Notes: generated by a model from the sequence alone, not told the origin. DNA of 64,000 nt from Psychrobacter sp. I-STPA6b (GCF_020662265.1 NZ_VEWM01000057.1:186001-250000); one strand, 5' to 3'. Counted from the stretch's first letter, positions 8,660 through 18,663 are shown. Program-made: numbers and translations.

Positions 8660-9760
8660 CTAAATAGCAGAAATAGGTGCTGTCACATCTGCATTTTGCC
8701 CACGATGGCGTAGATAATGGTCTAACAATACAATTGCCAACATTGCTTCTGCAATAGGTGTAGCGCGTACACCAACACAAGGGTCATGTCTACCCTTAGT
8801 CAGCATTTCCACTGGCTCACCTTGTAGATTAATACTACGTCCTGCCGTAGTAATGCTTGAAGTCGGCTTTAACGCAATACTTACCCGAATGTCTTGACCA
8901 GAAGAAATACCACCCAAGATACCACCTGCATGATTCGCAGTAAAACCCTCAGGTGTTAATTCATCACGAGAAACATGACCAAATTGACCTGCCACTGCCA
9001 TACCATCACCAATCTCAACACCCTTAACGGCATTAATACTCATCATTGCATGCGCAATATCTGCATCCAAACGGTCAAAAACTGGCTCACCCAATCCAAC
9101 GGGTACACCACTGGCAATAACCTCTAGCTTCGCTCCACAACTCGTTCCTTCTCGGCGCAAGCTATCTACCAATGCCTCAAACTTTGGTAATGTATCAAAG
9201 TCTGCACAAAAAAATGGATTGTTATTCACAAACTCCCAATCAATTTGCTCAACTGGAATATCTTTTGCTACCTCTGAACCAATTTGAGTCACATAGCCTC
9301 GAATATCAATACCGAGATGCTCTTTAAGATATTTTTTAGCAATCGCACCTGCGGCCACCCGCATTGCTGTCTCACGAGCCGAAGAGCGTCCACCACCACG
9401 ATAGTCACGAAAACCATACTTCATACTATACGTATAATCTGCATGACCTGGACGAAATGTATTCTTAATATCACTATAGTCTTTTGACTTTTGATTGGTA
9501 TTACGAATTAACAGCCCAATTGGTGTTCCTGTGGTTTTTCCCTCAAACACACCGGAAATAATCTCCACCTCATCATCCTCACGACGCTGAGTAGAGTATC
9601 TCGATGTTCCTGGCTTGCGACGATCTAGATCTCTCTGTAAATCTTGTGCAGACAGCTCAAGGCTAGGTGGAACACCATCAACAATTGCCAATAACCCTGC
9701 GCCATGTGACTCACCACACGTCGTCACTCGAAACACCTGCCCTATACTATTTCCTGCCAT
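8660..9760 (-). CDS. aroC: Chorismate synthase
   Basis: Catalyses the last shikimate-pathway step, 5-enolpyruvylshikimate-3-phosphate to chorismate, using reduced FMN. Characteristic sequence includes [20 protein letters not shown] at the N-terminus. The signatures [20 protein letters not shown] and [20 protein letters not shown] follow. [20 protein letters not shown] and the C-terminal [18 protein letters not shown] complete the active site. At 366 residues it has the normal length for the family. It follows prmB by 80 bases on the same strand, the common aroC-prmB pairing in gammaproteobacteria, and is likely cotranscribed with it. Confidence 0.97.
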   Translation of the reverse strand: MAGNSIGQVFRVTTCGESHGAGLLAIVDGVPPSLELSAQDLQRDLDRRKPGTSRYSTQRREDDEVEIISGVFEGKTTGTPIGLLIRNTNQKSKDYSDIKNTFRPGHADYTYSMKYGFRDYRGGGRSSARETAMRVAAGAIAKKYLKEHLGIDIRGYVTQIGSEVAKDIPVEQIDWEFVNNNPFFCADFDTLPKFEALVDSLRREGTSCGAKLEVIASGVPVGLGEPVFDRLDADIAHAMMSINAVKGVEIGDGMAVAGQFGHVSRDELTPEGFTANHAGGILGGISSGQDIRVSIALKPTSSITTAGRSINLQGEPVEMLTKGRHDPCVGVRATPIAEAMLAIVLLDHYLRHRGQNADVTAPISAI

Positions 9761-9840
9761 ACTATCGCCTCAAATCTGCCTTATATTACCAATATACCAA
9801 GCATCTGCTCAAAAAACTTTAAACACTTAGCCAAAACTAA

Positions 9841-10998
9841 CTATAGACTAACAGATGCTTTTACTGCAAACAAAGAACGATTCGCCATTAATTGCTGGTA
9901 ATCCATAGCAAAAATTCCTCGACCACCTCGGGCAAAACGTAACCAGTTAAACTCAATATCAGGATAAGCTTGACACAGCGCCCACTCACTATCTCCAACT
10001 TCACAAATCAACAAACCATTTTCACTCAGATAATCTGGCGCATCATGCAAGATATGATGTACCAAATCCAGTCCATCTTGTCCTGCTGCTAGCGCATGCT
10101 CTGGCTCATGTAAAAACTCAGGTGGCAAATCTGCCATAGTTGCTGCATCGACATAAGGTGGGTTGGTAATAATTAAATCATATTGATTTTCTGCAGGTAA
10201 CTTATCAAACAAATCAGACTCAATTAAATTAACCTGATATTCCATACCATGATGCTCCACATTAACAGCAGCAACTTCTAAAGCAGCCTTATCAATATCA
10301 GTGGCATCCACAGAAGCATCTACAAAACGACTTGCCAAAGCAATTGCTAAACATCCAGAGCCAGTACATAAATCTAAAATACGCTCAGGTTGTGGCAGTT
10401 GCTTATCTTCCAGTCCATGCGCAAAAAAATCCTGCTTACCTGTATTCTGTTGATTTATCTGTGCTTGTTGAGACGACGGTTGATTTAGGACAGAATAGGA
10501 CAACTCGTTGGTTTGAAAATAAGGATAAAACTGCTGACGAATCAGCTCAGCAATTGGTGAACGAGGAATCAACACTCGCTCATCAACATAAAATGGTAAA
10601 TCACAAAAATAAGCAAGATTAATCAGATAACTTAAAGGACGACGTTGAATAATACGGTCTTGCAATAATGTCAAAATATCTGTTTTTTCTGAAGGGGTCA
10701 AACGACAATCTAATATCTGCTCATCTGCTGACCAATCTAATGCTAACGGATGCAAAACAATGGCTGTTGCCTCAGCAAACTCATCTGTTGTCCCTTGCGC
10801 AACCACAACATCATGAATGCGTAACTGGGTCACAGCAAAACGAATCATATCACGAATACTGACCAGACTATTCATAGCTTCACCGAAACTAGCATTCATC
10901 TCTTCTAAAGCTGCTTCAAGCTCAGCCTCATGATTCAAATCAGAAGAGACATACTCTTGTTGAAACTGCTCAGCACTCATAACATGATGATTGGTCAT
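9841..10998 (-). CDS. prmB: Ribosomal protein L3 N5-glutamine methyltransferase
   Basis: S-adenosylmethionine-dependent enzyme that methylates a glutamine of ribosomal protein L3 during assembly. The PrmB-specific N-terminal domain is present (SIRDMIRFAVTQLRIHDV, residues about 47-64), with RRPLSYLINLAYFCDLPFYV and VLIPRSPIAELI. The SAM-binding DLCTGSGCLAIALA lies at residues 209-222, and the catalytic NPPY motif at 279-282. At 385 residues it is some 75 longer than E. coli PrmB. The extra length is an N-terminal extension of about 35 residues and a Gln/Ser-rich insertion at about 162-202, just before the SAM motif. Its presence upstream of aroC supports the assignment over PrmC, which occurs separately at 50573-51526. 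Confidence 0.93.
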   Translation of the reverse strand: MTNHHVMSAEQFQQEYVSSDLNHEAELEAALEEMNASFGEAMNSLVSIRDMIRFAVTQLRIHDVVVAQGTTDEFAEATAIVLHPLALDWSADEQILDCRLTPSEKTDILTLLQDRIIQRRPLSYLINLAYFCDLPFYVDERVLIPRSPIAELIRQQFYPYFQTNELSYSVLNQPSSQQAQINQQNTGKQDFFAHGLEDKQLPQPERILDLCTGSGCLAIALASRFVDASVDATDIDKAALEVAAVNVEHHGMEYQVNLIESDLFDKLPAENQYDLIITNPPYVDAATMADLPPEFLHEPEHALAAGQDGLDLVHHILHDAPDYLSENGLLICEVGDSEWALCQAYPDIEFNWLRFARGGRGIFAMDYQQLMANRSLFAVKASVSL

Positions 10999-11251
10999 AA
11001 ACTTTCCTTTTAAATTATTTAAAAAATATTAGCACAGTAATTATACTTGTGTAACGATGCTTGTGTCATTGAAAATACAACTTTATTCTTTTCGGGTATT
11101 AACTAATAAATACAGCTTTTTACCATTTTTGAACCGAATAACACGCCCGTACATTAGTGAATGGATTTTACCAATTATTCTACCTTATTTCACTAATGCC
11201 ATGCTCAAACTCAATCTAGATACAATATAACATAACTAATTTATCAAAATA

Positions 11252-11268
11252 GCGACATAATATGTCGC
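11252..11268. promoter_or_regulatory. Perfect palindrome, possible operator
   Basis: GCGACATAATATGTCGC has two 8-base arms around one central base. A half-site, GCGACAT, recurs at 11335-11341, where the transpeptidase transcript would begin. The spacing suggests binding of a dimeric repressor or activator; the protein is unknown. Confidence 0.45.
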
Positions 11269-11304
11269 ATAGATTACTAATATAGCAATTTTTGTCGTAA
11301 AAAT

Positions 11305-11333
11305 TTGCCAGTCAGCCTAATTATGAGCATAAT
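11305..11333 (+). promoter_or_regulatory. Sigma70-type promoter for the L,D-transpeptidase gene
   Basis: TTGCCA (11305-11310) and CATAAT (11328-11333) are separated by 17 bases. Transcription would start near 11340, giving a leader of about 30 bases before the ATG at 11371. Confidence 0.5.
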
Positions 11334-11370
11334 AGCGACATCATGTTCACAATTATAGTGATGACTCATT

Positions 11371-12639
11371 ATGTTAAAACGCAATAAACTCTCTACCCAA
11401 CTTGCCAGCATCCTTTGCTGTGCAACTTTATCATCTGTCAGTGTGGCTACTTTTGCTGCTTCTACATCCTCTCAACAGACACTACCTGTCCGTAGCGTCG
11501 ATGAGATACCAACATTAATCATTAATGACCAGGTTGTTGAAGATGCAGACTTAAGTGATATTGCCAATAATAGAGCAACAGCTAATACTGCAAACCAAAC
11601 CTTAAACAATGACCGCACTGAAGAACTAAGCGATGACATTGAAGAAGGACAAGCTGTCGCACCAGCAACGAGCAATACCGATGAATCTTCTATTGCCAGT
11701 ATTGAAAACAATAATGTGCAAAATAGAAACGGTAAAGTCTATACCACACTAAATCTATCAGACTATGCCAAACAGGTGAATGACGCAGTTTGGTCACCTA
11801 ATATGAATGTTAATACTGCAATGACAGTTAAATTACAAACATTATTAGACTGGAACCATGCTTCACCTGGTCCAATTGATGGTGGCTGGGGAATGAATAG
11901 CAAAAAAGCCTTAAGTAACTTTCAGGCAATGCATGGCTTACAGCAAACTGGACGAATGAATGCTGAAACTTGGGAAGCATTAACAAAAAACATTGATATG
12001 AATCAGCCTGTATTGGTTGAGTATACTCTAACCCAAGATGATATCAATACACCTTTTGCGACTACACCAACAGGCGCAGAAGCAAAATCGAGAATGAAAG
12101 GTCTTTACTATCAAAACATCATTGAGATGCTAGGTGAACGCTTTCATATGGATGTACGCTACCTAGAGAAACTTAACAAAGGTAAGTCTTTTACTGCTGG
12201 AGAAACCATCACTGTTATCAATGTTGGTGAACCACTAAAAGAACGTATTACCCGTGTAGTTGCTGATAAAGATGCTAAAACTTTATATGCGTACAATGGT
12301 AATAAGCTGGTAGCTACTTATCCAACCACCGTCGGTAGTAGTAGCACACCTTCACCACACGGTACTTATAGAATTGTTAATAAAGTGAAGATGCCATGGT
12401 ACAAAGCCACTGTTGGTAGCGATGCAGATAAAAAAGTCTATATGCTACCACCAGGACCTAACAATCCTGTTGGTGTCGTTTGGATGGGGCTATCAAAACC
12501 ATCTTATGGATTACATGGCTCACCAAGACCTGAAGGCATCAGCCGTCAAGCCTCTCATGGCTGTATCCGTCTAACAAACTGGGATGTTCTTGAAGTCTAT
12601 GCCAACATCAACAATGGTGCGACTGTTGAGCTAAAATAG
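11371..12639 (+). CDS. L,D-transpeptidase (YkuD domain) with peptidoglycan-binding domain
   Basis: Periplasmic enzyme predicted to form 3-3 peptidoglycan cross-links or attach proteins to the wall. A Sec signal peptide (residues 1-29, core LASILCCATLSSVSVATFA) is followed by a low-complexity acidic stretch to about residue 125. Next come a PG_binding_1 domain (about 145-205, with DGGWGMNSKKALSNFQAMHG) and a linker. The C-terminal YkuD domain (about 290-422) contains HGSPRPEGISRQASHGCIRL with catalytic Cys398 and its preceding histidine. The closest general type is the L,D-transpeptidase family with a single N-terminal peptidoglycan-binding module. It is monocistronic, with its own promoter and terminator. 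Confidence 0.92.
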   Translation: MLKRNKLSTQLASILCCATLSSVSVATFAASTSSQQTLPVRSVDEIPTLIINDQVVEDADLSDIANNRATANTANQTLNNDRTEELSDDIEEGQAVAPATSNTDESSIASIENNNVQNRNGKVYTTLNLSDYAKQVNDAVWSPNMNVNTAMTVKLQTLLDWNHASPGPIDGGWGMNSKKALSNFQAMHGLQQTGRMNAETWEALTKNIDMNQPVLVEYTLTQDDINTPFATTPTGAEAKSRMKGLYYQNIIEMLGERFHMDVRYLEKLNKGKSFTAGETITVINVGEPLKERITRVVADKDAKTLYAYNGNKLVATYPTTVGSSSTPSPHGTYRIVNKVKMPWYKATVGSDADKKVYMLPPGPNNPVGVVWMGLSKPSYGLHGSPRPEGISRQASHGCIRLTNWDVLEVYANINNGATVELK

Positions 12640-12681
12640 GCTATCCATAGTATAGCCAGACAAGACTGTATTGCTATATAC

Positions 12682-12715
12682 GAAGAAGGGCAGTTTATCT
12701 AAACTGCCCTTCTTC
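12682..12715. terminator. Bidirectional terminator hairpin after the L,D-transpeptidase gene
   Basis: Perfect 16-base arms, beginning GAAGAAGGGCAG and closing with its reverse complement, surround a two-base loop. The gene pair here converges (transpeptidase plus, pilZ minus). The T-run is weak, so efficiency is uncertain. Confidence 0.7.
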
Positions 12716-12742
12716 TATCTAGTCTGTCTCACTCTATTAAGA

Positions 12743-12757
12743 TTAGGTCTGTTGAAC
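12743..12757. repeat. Half-site of the dispersed intergenic repeat
   Basis: TTAGGTCTGTTGAAC matches one arm of the palindrome at 6309-6346 except for one missing G. It lies downstream of pilZ, in the gap facing the transpeptidase terminator. Confidence 0.5.
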
Positions 12758-12765
12758 TTTTATCT

Positions 12766-13113
12766 CTACATGGTATAAGTCATCTGTACAGAATCAGACT
12801 TACCTGCCAGCAAACGCTCCATCTCATTTTTCATTCTTAATCCAACCTCATCATTGCCAAATTGTACCGCAAATCCTGCAGGACGGTTTGCCTGAGCTTT
12901 ATGGTTGACCCAAACAACCTTACCATTTAATGGCATACGCTCACTAGATCCTGGTAATGTAATAGCTACGAATACTTCGTCACCAAGCTGATGCTGACGA
13001 TTAGAAGGTACAAATACAGCACCATTATTTACAAACGGAAGATAACTGGCATAAAGAGTTTCAATGTTCTCAATATGACAGGTAATAATACCACCACGTC
13101 CAGGCATTGCCAT
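12766..13113 (-). CDS. pilZ: PilZ-domain protein
   Basis: Small cytoplasmic PilZ-domain protein. In Pseudomonas-type bacteria the gene at this place, directly after holB, encodes PilZ needed for type IV pilus biogenesis. The 115 residues start MAMPGRGGIITCHIENIETL, then FVPSNRQHQLGDEVFVAITLPG, and the strand KVVWVNHKAQANRPAGFAVQ. The RxxxR and D/NxSxxG motifs that bind cyclic-di-GMP are not obvious, as in non-binding PilZ of the pilus type. It follows holB by 57 bases and ends the long exbB-to-pilZ operon. Confidence 0.85.
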   Translation of the reverse strand: MAMPGRGGIITCHIENIETLYASYLPFVNNGAVFVPSNRQHQLGDEVFVAITLPGSSERMPLNGKVVWVNHKAQANRPAGFAVQFGNDEVGLRMKNEMERLLAGKSDSVQMTYTM

Positions 13114-13170
13114 AAATAAAGTTCCTTATATGTTTTATATAAACATCAAATTTTAGATATCACATAGCTA

Positions 13171-14307
13171 CTAAATTGTAGCAATCTGTTGCATCAATTT
13201 ATCATATGCCAGCTTCTCTTGGACATTTTGTTGTACAGATAGCTTAATATCAGCTATCAAGTGCCATAAACTCACCCAATCTTCAAACTTACTGTCCATC
13301 AAGTCTGCTATCTGATTGAAGTGAATATCTCGCTGTTTAGGCTCAACTTGTAGCTTAACTCGCTGAATATCAACAATCATTAACTCAGATAGCTCAATAA
13401 ACTCTACTAAGCTTAACTGTGACTGCCAATAATCACTGGCAGCTATGCTACTACGCCGTCCACAACGCAATGCCTGCCATGTCGTTAACCACAGTTTTCT
13501 CATACCATACCAAGCAGACTCCAGCAACACCATGGCTTTAAGTGGCGCACCATCCGCTACTGCTAATAGTTGGGAGGCATCATACTGCCCTACTGACAGT
13601 CTCTTTTCCTGATAGTTATTATGATACAAAGCTAACTGACGCTCTAAAAAATCATAAACTAAATTTGTAGAAATCTGGTCAATGGGTACTTTTTGTACTC
13701 GACTTTTGATGGTTAGTAGTAATTGTGCAGGAGTATCACTAATCAATAATAAATACACGCCATCTTTTGGTTCTTCCAATGTTTTTAATAGTGCATTTGC
13801 TGCTGCCACTGTCATGGTATCAGCATAATCAATCACACATACTCGCTGCCCACGACTACCTTGACTCACAAACGGTTGCAACGCTCGAATATCATCAACC
13901 TTAATTTTATCAGATATACTGCTTTTTTCTTTAGTATCGCTATTATTCTTAGCTGACTTCTGTTTGTTAGAGATGTCATCTATATCTTGATTTTCTAGTA
14001 TCAAACTACTTTGAGGTAATACCATTAAGTCAGGATGTGTACCTGAAGCCAACCATTGACAACTTTGACATACACCGCATGCATGATATGTTTGTTTATC
14101 TCGATGGCTACAAAGCAACCATGCGGTAAAACGCCAAACAAAGACACGTTTACCAATCCCCGACATACCTGAAAACAATAAGCCGTGAGGCAACTGCTGA
14201 CTACGAGATGTCAGACTCTCCCAGACTTTTTTTTGCCATGGATACGGCATCGCAAAATAAGTCGATGTTGTATCAGATTGGTTATCCAGACTATCCGTAG
14301 GTGACAT
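13171..14307 (-). CDS. holB: DNA polymerase III delta-prime subunit
   Basis: AAA+ clamp-loader subunit that helps load the beta clamp during replication. The N-terminal domain starts PYPWQKKVWESL. It has a Walker-A-like GMSGIGKR (residues 47-54) and zinc-binding cysteines 66, 77, 80 and 83 in CSHRDKQTYHACGVCQSC. It also has VCVIDYADTMTVAAANALLK and LEEPKDGVYLLLIS, the delta-prime signature. A polar insertion near residues 105-135 (NKQKSAKNNSDTKEKSS) is not typical. The gene begins 6 bases after kdsB ends and precedes pilZ, the usual order in this group. Confidence 0.93.
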   Translation of the reverse strand: MSPTDSLDNQSDTTSTYFAMPYPWQKKVWESLTSRSQQLPHGLLFSGMSGIGKRVFVWRFTAWLLCSHRDKQTYHACGVCQSCQWLASGTHPDLMVLPQSSLILENQDIDDISNKQKSAKNNSDTKEKSSISDKIKVDDIRALQPFVSQGSRGQRVCVIDYADTMTVAAANALLKTLEEPKDGVYLLLISDTPAQLLLTIKSRVQKVPIDQISTNLVYDFLERQLALYHNNYQEKRLSVGQYDASQLLAVADGAPLKAMVLLESAWYGMRKLWLTTWQALRCGRRSSIAASDYWQSQLSLVEFIELSELMIVDIQRVKLQVEPKQRDIHFNQIADLMDSKFEDWVSLWHLIADIKLSVQQNVQEKLAYDKLMQQIATI

Positions 14308-14313
14308 TAATAA

Positions 14314-15120
14314 CTATTCCATACTGATAAATTCTGATTTTGGCATCGCATTGAGTCGCTCTAAGTCTTCTTGCGTATCCACACCAGCAGGTAAATTAGT
14401 CATAGCTTGCGCCACCGCAATTTTTCCACCATTTTCTAAAATACGCAATTGCTCCAAACATTCAAGTTGTTCTAATACACCCTGCTCCCAAGACACAAAC
14501 TTTTTCAACAGACCAACACGATATGCGTATAAACCCAAATGACGATAAGCATTATTAGGAACAGATAACGCTTGATTATCTGTCAGTTGCGTATGATTGG
14601 CTAATGCCAACGCATGCTCTCGATCACAAGGTATCGGCGCACGACTAAAATATAGTGCATTGAGCCTATTATCTGTCACAACTTTAACAACTGAGGGACG
14701 CATAAACTCATCATGTGTCATAATTGGCTCACACAAAGTTGCCATGACACACTCTGATTTATTAATCAGTAAATTTTTCACTTGCTCTAATAATACAGGC
14801 GGCACCAGTGGCTCATCACCTTGCATATTAACAACGATGTCATTATCAGCCCACTGCTTAATACTTGCAACCTCTGCCAGTCTATCTGTACCTGATGCAT
14901 GGGTTTCAGAAGTCATGACCACCTCATAACCAGCTTGCATACATACTTGGGCAATCTGCTCATTATCAGTTGCAATACAAACATCATCAGCAAACTGTGC
15001 TGCCTGTGCTTTTTCCGCTACCCAAAGTATCATTGGCTTACCATGAATATCTAACAATGGTTTGCCTGGAAGACGCGTACTTTTATAACGTGCTGGAATA
15101 ACAATATGGACTTTTTGCAT
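14314..15120 (-). CDS. kdsB: 3-deoxy-manno-octulosonate cytidylyltransferase
   Basis: Activates KDO to CMP-KDO for the lipopolysaccharide inner core. Family sequence is unmistakable: [20 protein letters not shown] with the nucleotide-binding loop. [44 protein letters not shown] and [20 protein letters not shown] follow. At 268 residues it is about 20 longer than E. coli KdsB, through a small insertion around residues 175-190. It sits between lpxK (108 bases upstream) and holB. Confidence 0.97.
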   Translation of the reverse strand: MQKVHIVIPARYKSTRLPGKPLLDIHGKPMILWVAEKAQAAQFADDVCIATDNEQIAQVCMQAGYEVVMTSETHASGTDRLAEVASIKQWADNDIVVNMQGDEPLVPPVLLEQVKNLLINKSECVMATLCEPIMTHDEFMRPSVVKVVTDNRLNALYFSRAPIPCDREHALALANHTQLTDNQALSVPNNAYRHLGLYAYRVGLLKKFVSWEQGVLEQLECLEQLRILENGGKIAVAQAMTNLPAGVDTQEDLERLNAMPKSEFISME

Positions 15121-15228
15121 TGTGCAACACCTGTAACTAAGAGATCGTTTTTTAATTAATTGATAGTATATTAACTGGAGCTGTTAAACAGTCATCTTAT
15201 GAATATTTCAGAAGTATGAAGTATTCAG

Positions 15229-16290
15229 CTACTCTACTTTTATACCCACATCTGCTAGTTGCTGAAACAGTAAGTCATAACATGGTGATGATAGCTGCGC
15301 AGACACTGGTAAAACCCAAATAGACAAAGCAGCGATTTTTGAGTATTGTTGTGCTAAAACTTTTATCTTAACTGCATCTTTACTGGTAATAATAATTGGA
15401 TAATCAGACAAATCTAATAAATCATCTTCCACAAACGCATGATGATCAGGAAATGCTCGCTCAATAACCTTATAACCTAACTGACGTAACGACTGAAAAA
15501 AACGTTGTGGATAACCAATTCCACTCACTGCATACACAGTTGCACCATTTTTTGGGGAACTTGATAGATTTTCTGTATCTAGGCACTCTTTCTTTGCTAG
15601 CAAACGGTATAGTTTGGATGGTTGCAACTGCATATAATAGGTATCATTTACATCACCATGCTGAAGATCAGACTGAGCAGTAATATGATAAATGACTGTC
15701 GCACCATCTAGCCGCGATAAAGGCTCACGTAAAAATCCTGTTGGTAACAACTGCTGATTACCAAACCCTCGACTACTATCAACCACTATCCACTCAATAT
15801 CTCTTTGCAACGCATAATGTTGTAACCCATCATCTGCAATTATTAACTGCAAATTTGGATACACAGATAATAGTTTTTCAATTGCCTGTTGACGATTGGG
15901 ACAAACACTCATAGGTACTTGGGTATTCGCCACAATAAGGCACGGCTCATCACCAACTGCTTGCGGTAAGCTTTGTTCAGTGACCAATGTGGGCATCAGC
16001 TGCGTATCCCCACCATAGCCACGGCTAATAACACCAACAGCAACACCACGCCTTTGTAGCTCATGCACAAGAGAAATAATCAATGGTGTCTTTCCACTGC
16101 CCCCCACACTGATATTCCCGATGACCATCACTGGTATAGGCGCTCGATAGCTTTTCAGACAACCATAGTGATAAAGCTGCTTCCGTAAAAATACAACCAT
16201 GCCATATAGCCAGCTAACTGGTAATAATAACCACAGCCACTTAGCTTGACGTTGCCACGCTTGTGTAAATAGCGTCTCCAATTGCGCCAT
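15229..16290 (-). CDS. lpxK: Tetraacyldisaccharide 4'-kinase
   Basis: Inner-membrane-associated kinase that phosphorylates the lipid A disaccharide at the 4' position. An N-terminal hydrophobic helix (WLWLLLPVSWLYGMVVFLR) is followed by the P-loop in VIGNISVGGSGKTPLIISLV. VGVISRGYGG, VGDEPCLIV and LIIADDGLQHYALQRDIE (Walker B) follow, then AVSGIGYPQRFFQSL. The C-terminal FPDHHAFVEDDL is also present. The length of 353 is normal. It starts 57 bases after msbA, in the order exbB-exbD-msbA-lpxK-kdsB. Confidence 0.96.
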   Translation of the reverse strand: MAQLETLFTQAWQRQAKWLWLLLPVSWLYGMVVFLRKQLYHYGCLKSYRAPIPVMVIGNISVGGSGKTPLIISLVHELQRRGVAVGVISRGYGGDTQLMPTLVTEQSLPQAVGDEPCLIVANTQVPMSVCPNRQQAIEKLLSVYPNLQLIIADDGLQHYALQRDIEWIVVDSSRGFGNQQLLPTGFLREPLSRLDGATVIYHITAQSDLQHGDVNDTYYMQLQPSKLYRLLAKKECLDTENLSSSPKNGATVYAVSGIGYPQRFFQSLRQLGYKVIERAFPDHHAFVEDDLLDLSDYPIIITSKDAVKIKVLAQQYSKIAALSIWVLPVSAQLSSPCYDLLFQQLADVGIKVE

Positions 16291-16347
16291 ATCTGATCAG
16301 CCTATCTATACAACATTATACAATCTAGAAAGTCTACTATTTATATA

Positions 16348-18129
16348 TTAAGCCTCTGCAAAATCTCGAGCATACATCTGAGCATATTGACCACCAAGCT
16401 GTAACAACTCATCATGTGTACCAATTTCTTTAATATATCCTCCATCAAGCACCACAATCTTATCTGCAGACTCAATGGTAGTTAATCGATGCGCAATGAC
16501 CAACGTTGTGCGGCTCTTCATAATATTATCTAATGCTTGCTGAATATAATATTCAGACTCATTATCTAGTGCACTGGTTGCTTCATCTAAAATTAAAATC
16601 GGTGCATCTTTTAACAATGCACGAGCGATAGACAAACGTTGGCGTTGACCACCAGAAAGTTGTAAACCATCAGCACCAATATCACTACCATAACCATTAG
16701 GTAGCTGCATAATAAAATCATGCGCAAAGGCAGCTTTTGCCGCTGCGGTAATATCCTCTATTGGCTTATCTGCCAAACTACCATAGGCAATATTATGCTC
16801 AACACTATCATTAAACAACACAACTTGTTGGTTAACCATAGCAATTTGCGCACGCAATGACTCCAAGGTTAAAGAATCAATTGGTTGATTATCCAAAAAT
16901 ATCTGTCCAGATGTTGGCGTTAATGCTCGTGTTAATAAATTAACCAGTGTCGTTTTTCCCGCACCACTACGTCCAACCAGAGCAATTGTTTCCCCCGCCT
17001 TAACTGACAAACTAAAATCTTGCAAAGCCTTAGTACCATCTGCATAAGTTAATCCAACTTGTTCAAAGCGAATATCACCATGCAGTTTTGGTGTTAATGT
17101 TCCAGTATCTTGTTCCTCTGGCTCATCTAACAATGCAAAAATAGACTCTCCAGCAGCGATACCTTTTTGCAATTGCTGATTAATATCCGTTAAAGAGCGT
17201 ACAGGCTTACTCAACAGACCCGCTGCGCCAATATAAGCGATAAACTCACCAGCAGTCGTACCACTCATTACCTCTGGACGCAGTGCCAACCAAACCACCA
17301 CACACATAGCCATAGCCATCAATAACTGAATAAGTGGCGTATTGATACTATTGGTAATAACTACTTTCATACCTTGACGCAGGTTTTTCATAGAAGCGTC
17401 ATTAAACCGCCGTGACTCATACTCTTGCCCACCATAGTTTTTAACAACTTGATAGCCATTAATGACCTCATTGGTGATATGACTGACACTACCCATGGTC
17501 TGCTGGATACCCTTTGATAAATGCAAAAACCGCTTGGATGCATAACGTACCAACCACAAAATAGGTGGCAATACCACAAATAAAATCAAAGTCAGTCGCC
17601 AATTGCTATAAAACATATAGCCCAATAAGGCAATCACTGTTAAGCCATCACGTAACAGCGTTTTTAAAGATCCTGTACTGGCTGCGGTCACCTGCTCGAC
17701 ATCAAAGATAAGTTTTGAAGAAATCGTACCAGAAGGATTTGCCAAATAAAAAGCACTAGGCAGACGTAACAATTTATTAAATACTTCTACCCTAAGTCGA
17801 TATACCAAATTGCGAGAAATAAGTGCTGTAAAATAGTTTCCCAAAAAGCTGGCAAAACCACGAGTGATAAACAACAGAATGATTAAGATAGGAAATAGAT
17901 TTTGCTGAGATTGATCACCACGATTAATGGCATCAGTAATGAATTGTAGCAACTTAGCTATCCATACTTCAGTTGCAGAATTAATAGCAAAACCAATAAT
18001 GGTTAATAATAATGCCCACCAATATGGCTTTAAATAGCCAAGCAATCTAAAGAAAGTATGTCGCTGGCTAATTTCTGGTTTAAGTGTTGCTGTTAGCTCA
18101 GGATTTGAGGACTTTGCAAACGATGGCAT
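16348..18129 (-). CDS. msbA: Lipid A export ABC transporter ATP-binding/permease MsbA
   Basis: Homodimeric flippase moving lipid A-core across the inner membrane. Residues about 25-320 form six membrane helices; about 345-593 form the ATPase. The ATPase shows Walker A GRSGAGKTTL, the Q-loop at VNQQVVLFNDSVEHNIAYG, the signature LSGGQRQRLSIARALL, and Walker B APILILDEATSALD. The H-loop is IAHRLTTIESADKIVVLDGG. Length is normal at 593. Placement upstream of lpxK supports msbA rather than a drug exporter. Confidence 0.95.
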   Translation of the reverse strand: MPSFAKSSNPELTATLKPEISQRHTFFRLLGYLKPYWWALLLTIIGFAINSATEVWIAKLLQFITDAINRGDQSQQNLFPILIILLFITRGFASFLGNYFTALISRNLVYRLRVEVFNKLLRLPSAFYLANPSGTISSKLIFDVEQVTAASTGSLKTLLRDGLTVIALLGYMFYSNWRLTLILFVVLPPILWLVRYASKRFLHLSKGIQQTMGSVSHITNEVINGYQVVKNYGGQEYESRRFNDASMKNLRQGMKVVITNSINTPLIQLLMAMAMCVVVWLALRPEVMSGTTAGEFIAYIGAAGLLSKPVRSLTDINQQLQKGIAAGESIFALLDEPEEQDTGTLTPKLHGDIRFEQVGLTYADGTKALQDFSLSVKAGETIALVGRSGAGKTTLVNLLTRALTPTSGQIFLDNQPIDSLTLESLRAQIAMVNQQVVLFNDSVEHNIAYGSLADKPIEDITAAAKAAFAHDFIMQLPNGYGSDIGADGLQLSGGQRQRLSIARALLKDAPILILDEATSALDNESEYYIQQALDNIMKSRTTLVIAHRLTTIESADKIVVLDGGYIKEIGTHDELLQLGGQYAQMYARDFAEA

Positions 18130-18201
18130 GACAGTCTTTTATCCTTTATAGATATGAAAAAAACACAGAGGCGTGATGCTGGCAGAGGATATGGACTGTA
18201 A

Positions 18202-18663
18202 CTACTCACTAGTCGCTGGGGCTGATGTACTTACTCCAGAGATGCTTTGTCCAACAGGAACAATCGTACTGATGTTTAAGTTCACAAATCCCATTTTACC
18301 TGCCACATCCATCACTCGTACTACAGACTGATGTGTTGCATTACCATCGGCAGCAATGACAAATACCATATCTCGTTCACTACCTGCCTCTTGATTAAGC
18401 ATATTAGTCAGTTCAGCCTCACTATCCGACCCTAAAGCAATACCATTGACTGAATAGCTACCATCTTCTTGTACAGCTACCTCAATGGTCTTAGTATCTT
18501 CAGTAACCTCAACACCTTCAGCTTCTGGCAGTACAATATTTAAGCGACTGAAATGGTTAAATGTCGTTGCTAATAATAAAAATACAATCAAAAATAACAA
18601 ACAATCAATCATTGGGGTCAGATTGATTTCAAGTGGCTCAACTGTAGGTTTTCTAAAACGCAT
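18202..18663 (-). CDS. exbD: ExbD/TolR-family energy-transducing protein
   Basis: Proton-channel partner of the ExbB/TolQ-like protein encoded just upstream, passing proton-motive force to an outer-membrane process. A single N-terminal membrane helix follows EINLTPMIDCLLFLIVFLLL, which carries the conserved aspartate of the family. A periplasmic domain with EVAVQEDGSYSVNGIALG and VFVIAADGNATHQSVVRVMD follows. Length (153) is usual. The gene begins 14 bases after exbB. No tonB is adjacent. In this group such pairs often precede msbA-lpxK, so the true partner process is unknown. Confidence 0.88.
   Translation of the reverse strand: MRFRKPTVEPLEINLTPMIDCLLFLIVFLLLATTFNHFSRLNIVLPEAEGVEVTEDTKTIEVAVQEDGSYSVNGIALGSDSEAELTNMLNQEAGSERDMVFVIAADGNATHQSVVRVMDVAGKMGFVNLNISTIVPVGQSISGVSTSAPATSE

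Larger units (their letters stand above)
10999..11370. other. Divergent regulatory gap between prmB and the L,D-transpeptidase gene
   Basis: The 372-base gap contains no gene. It holds a good plus-strand promoter (11305-11333), a perfect palindrome (11252-11268) and a matching half-site at 11335-11341, all upstream of the transpeptidase. The prmB promoter must lie in the left part, but no clear match was found. Confidence 0.5.
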
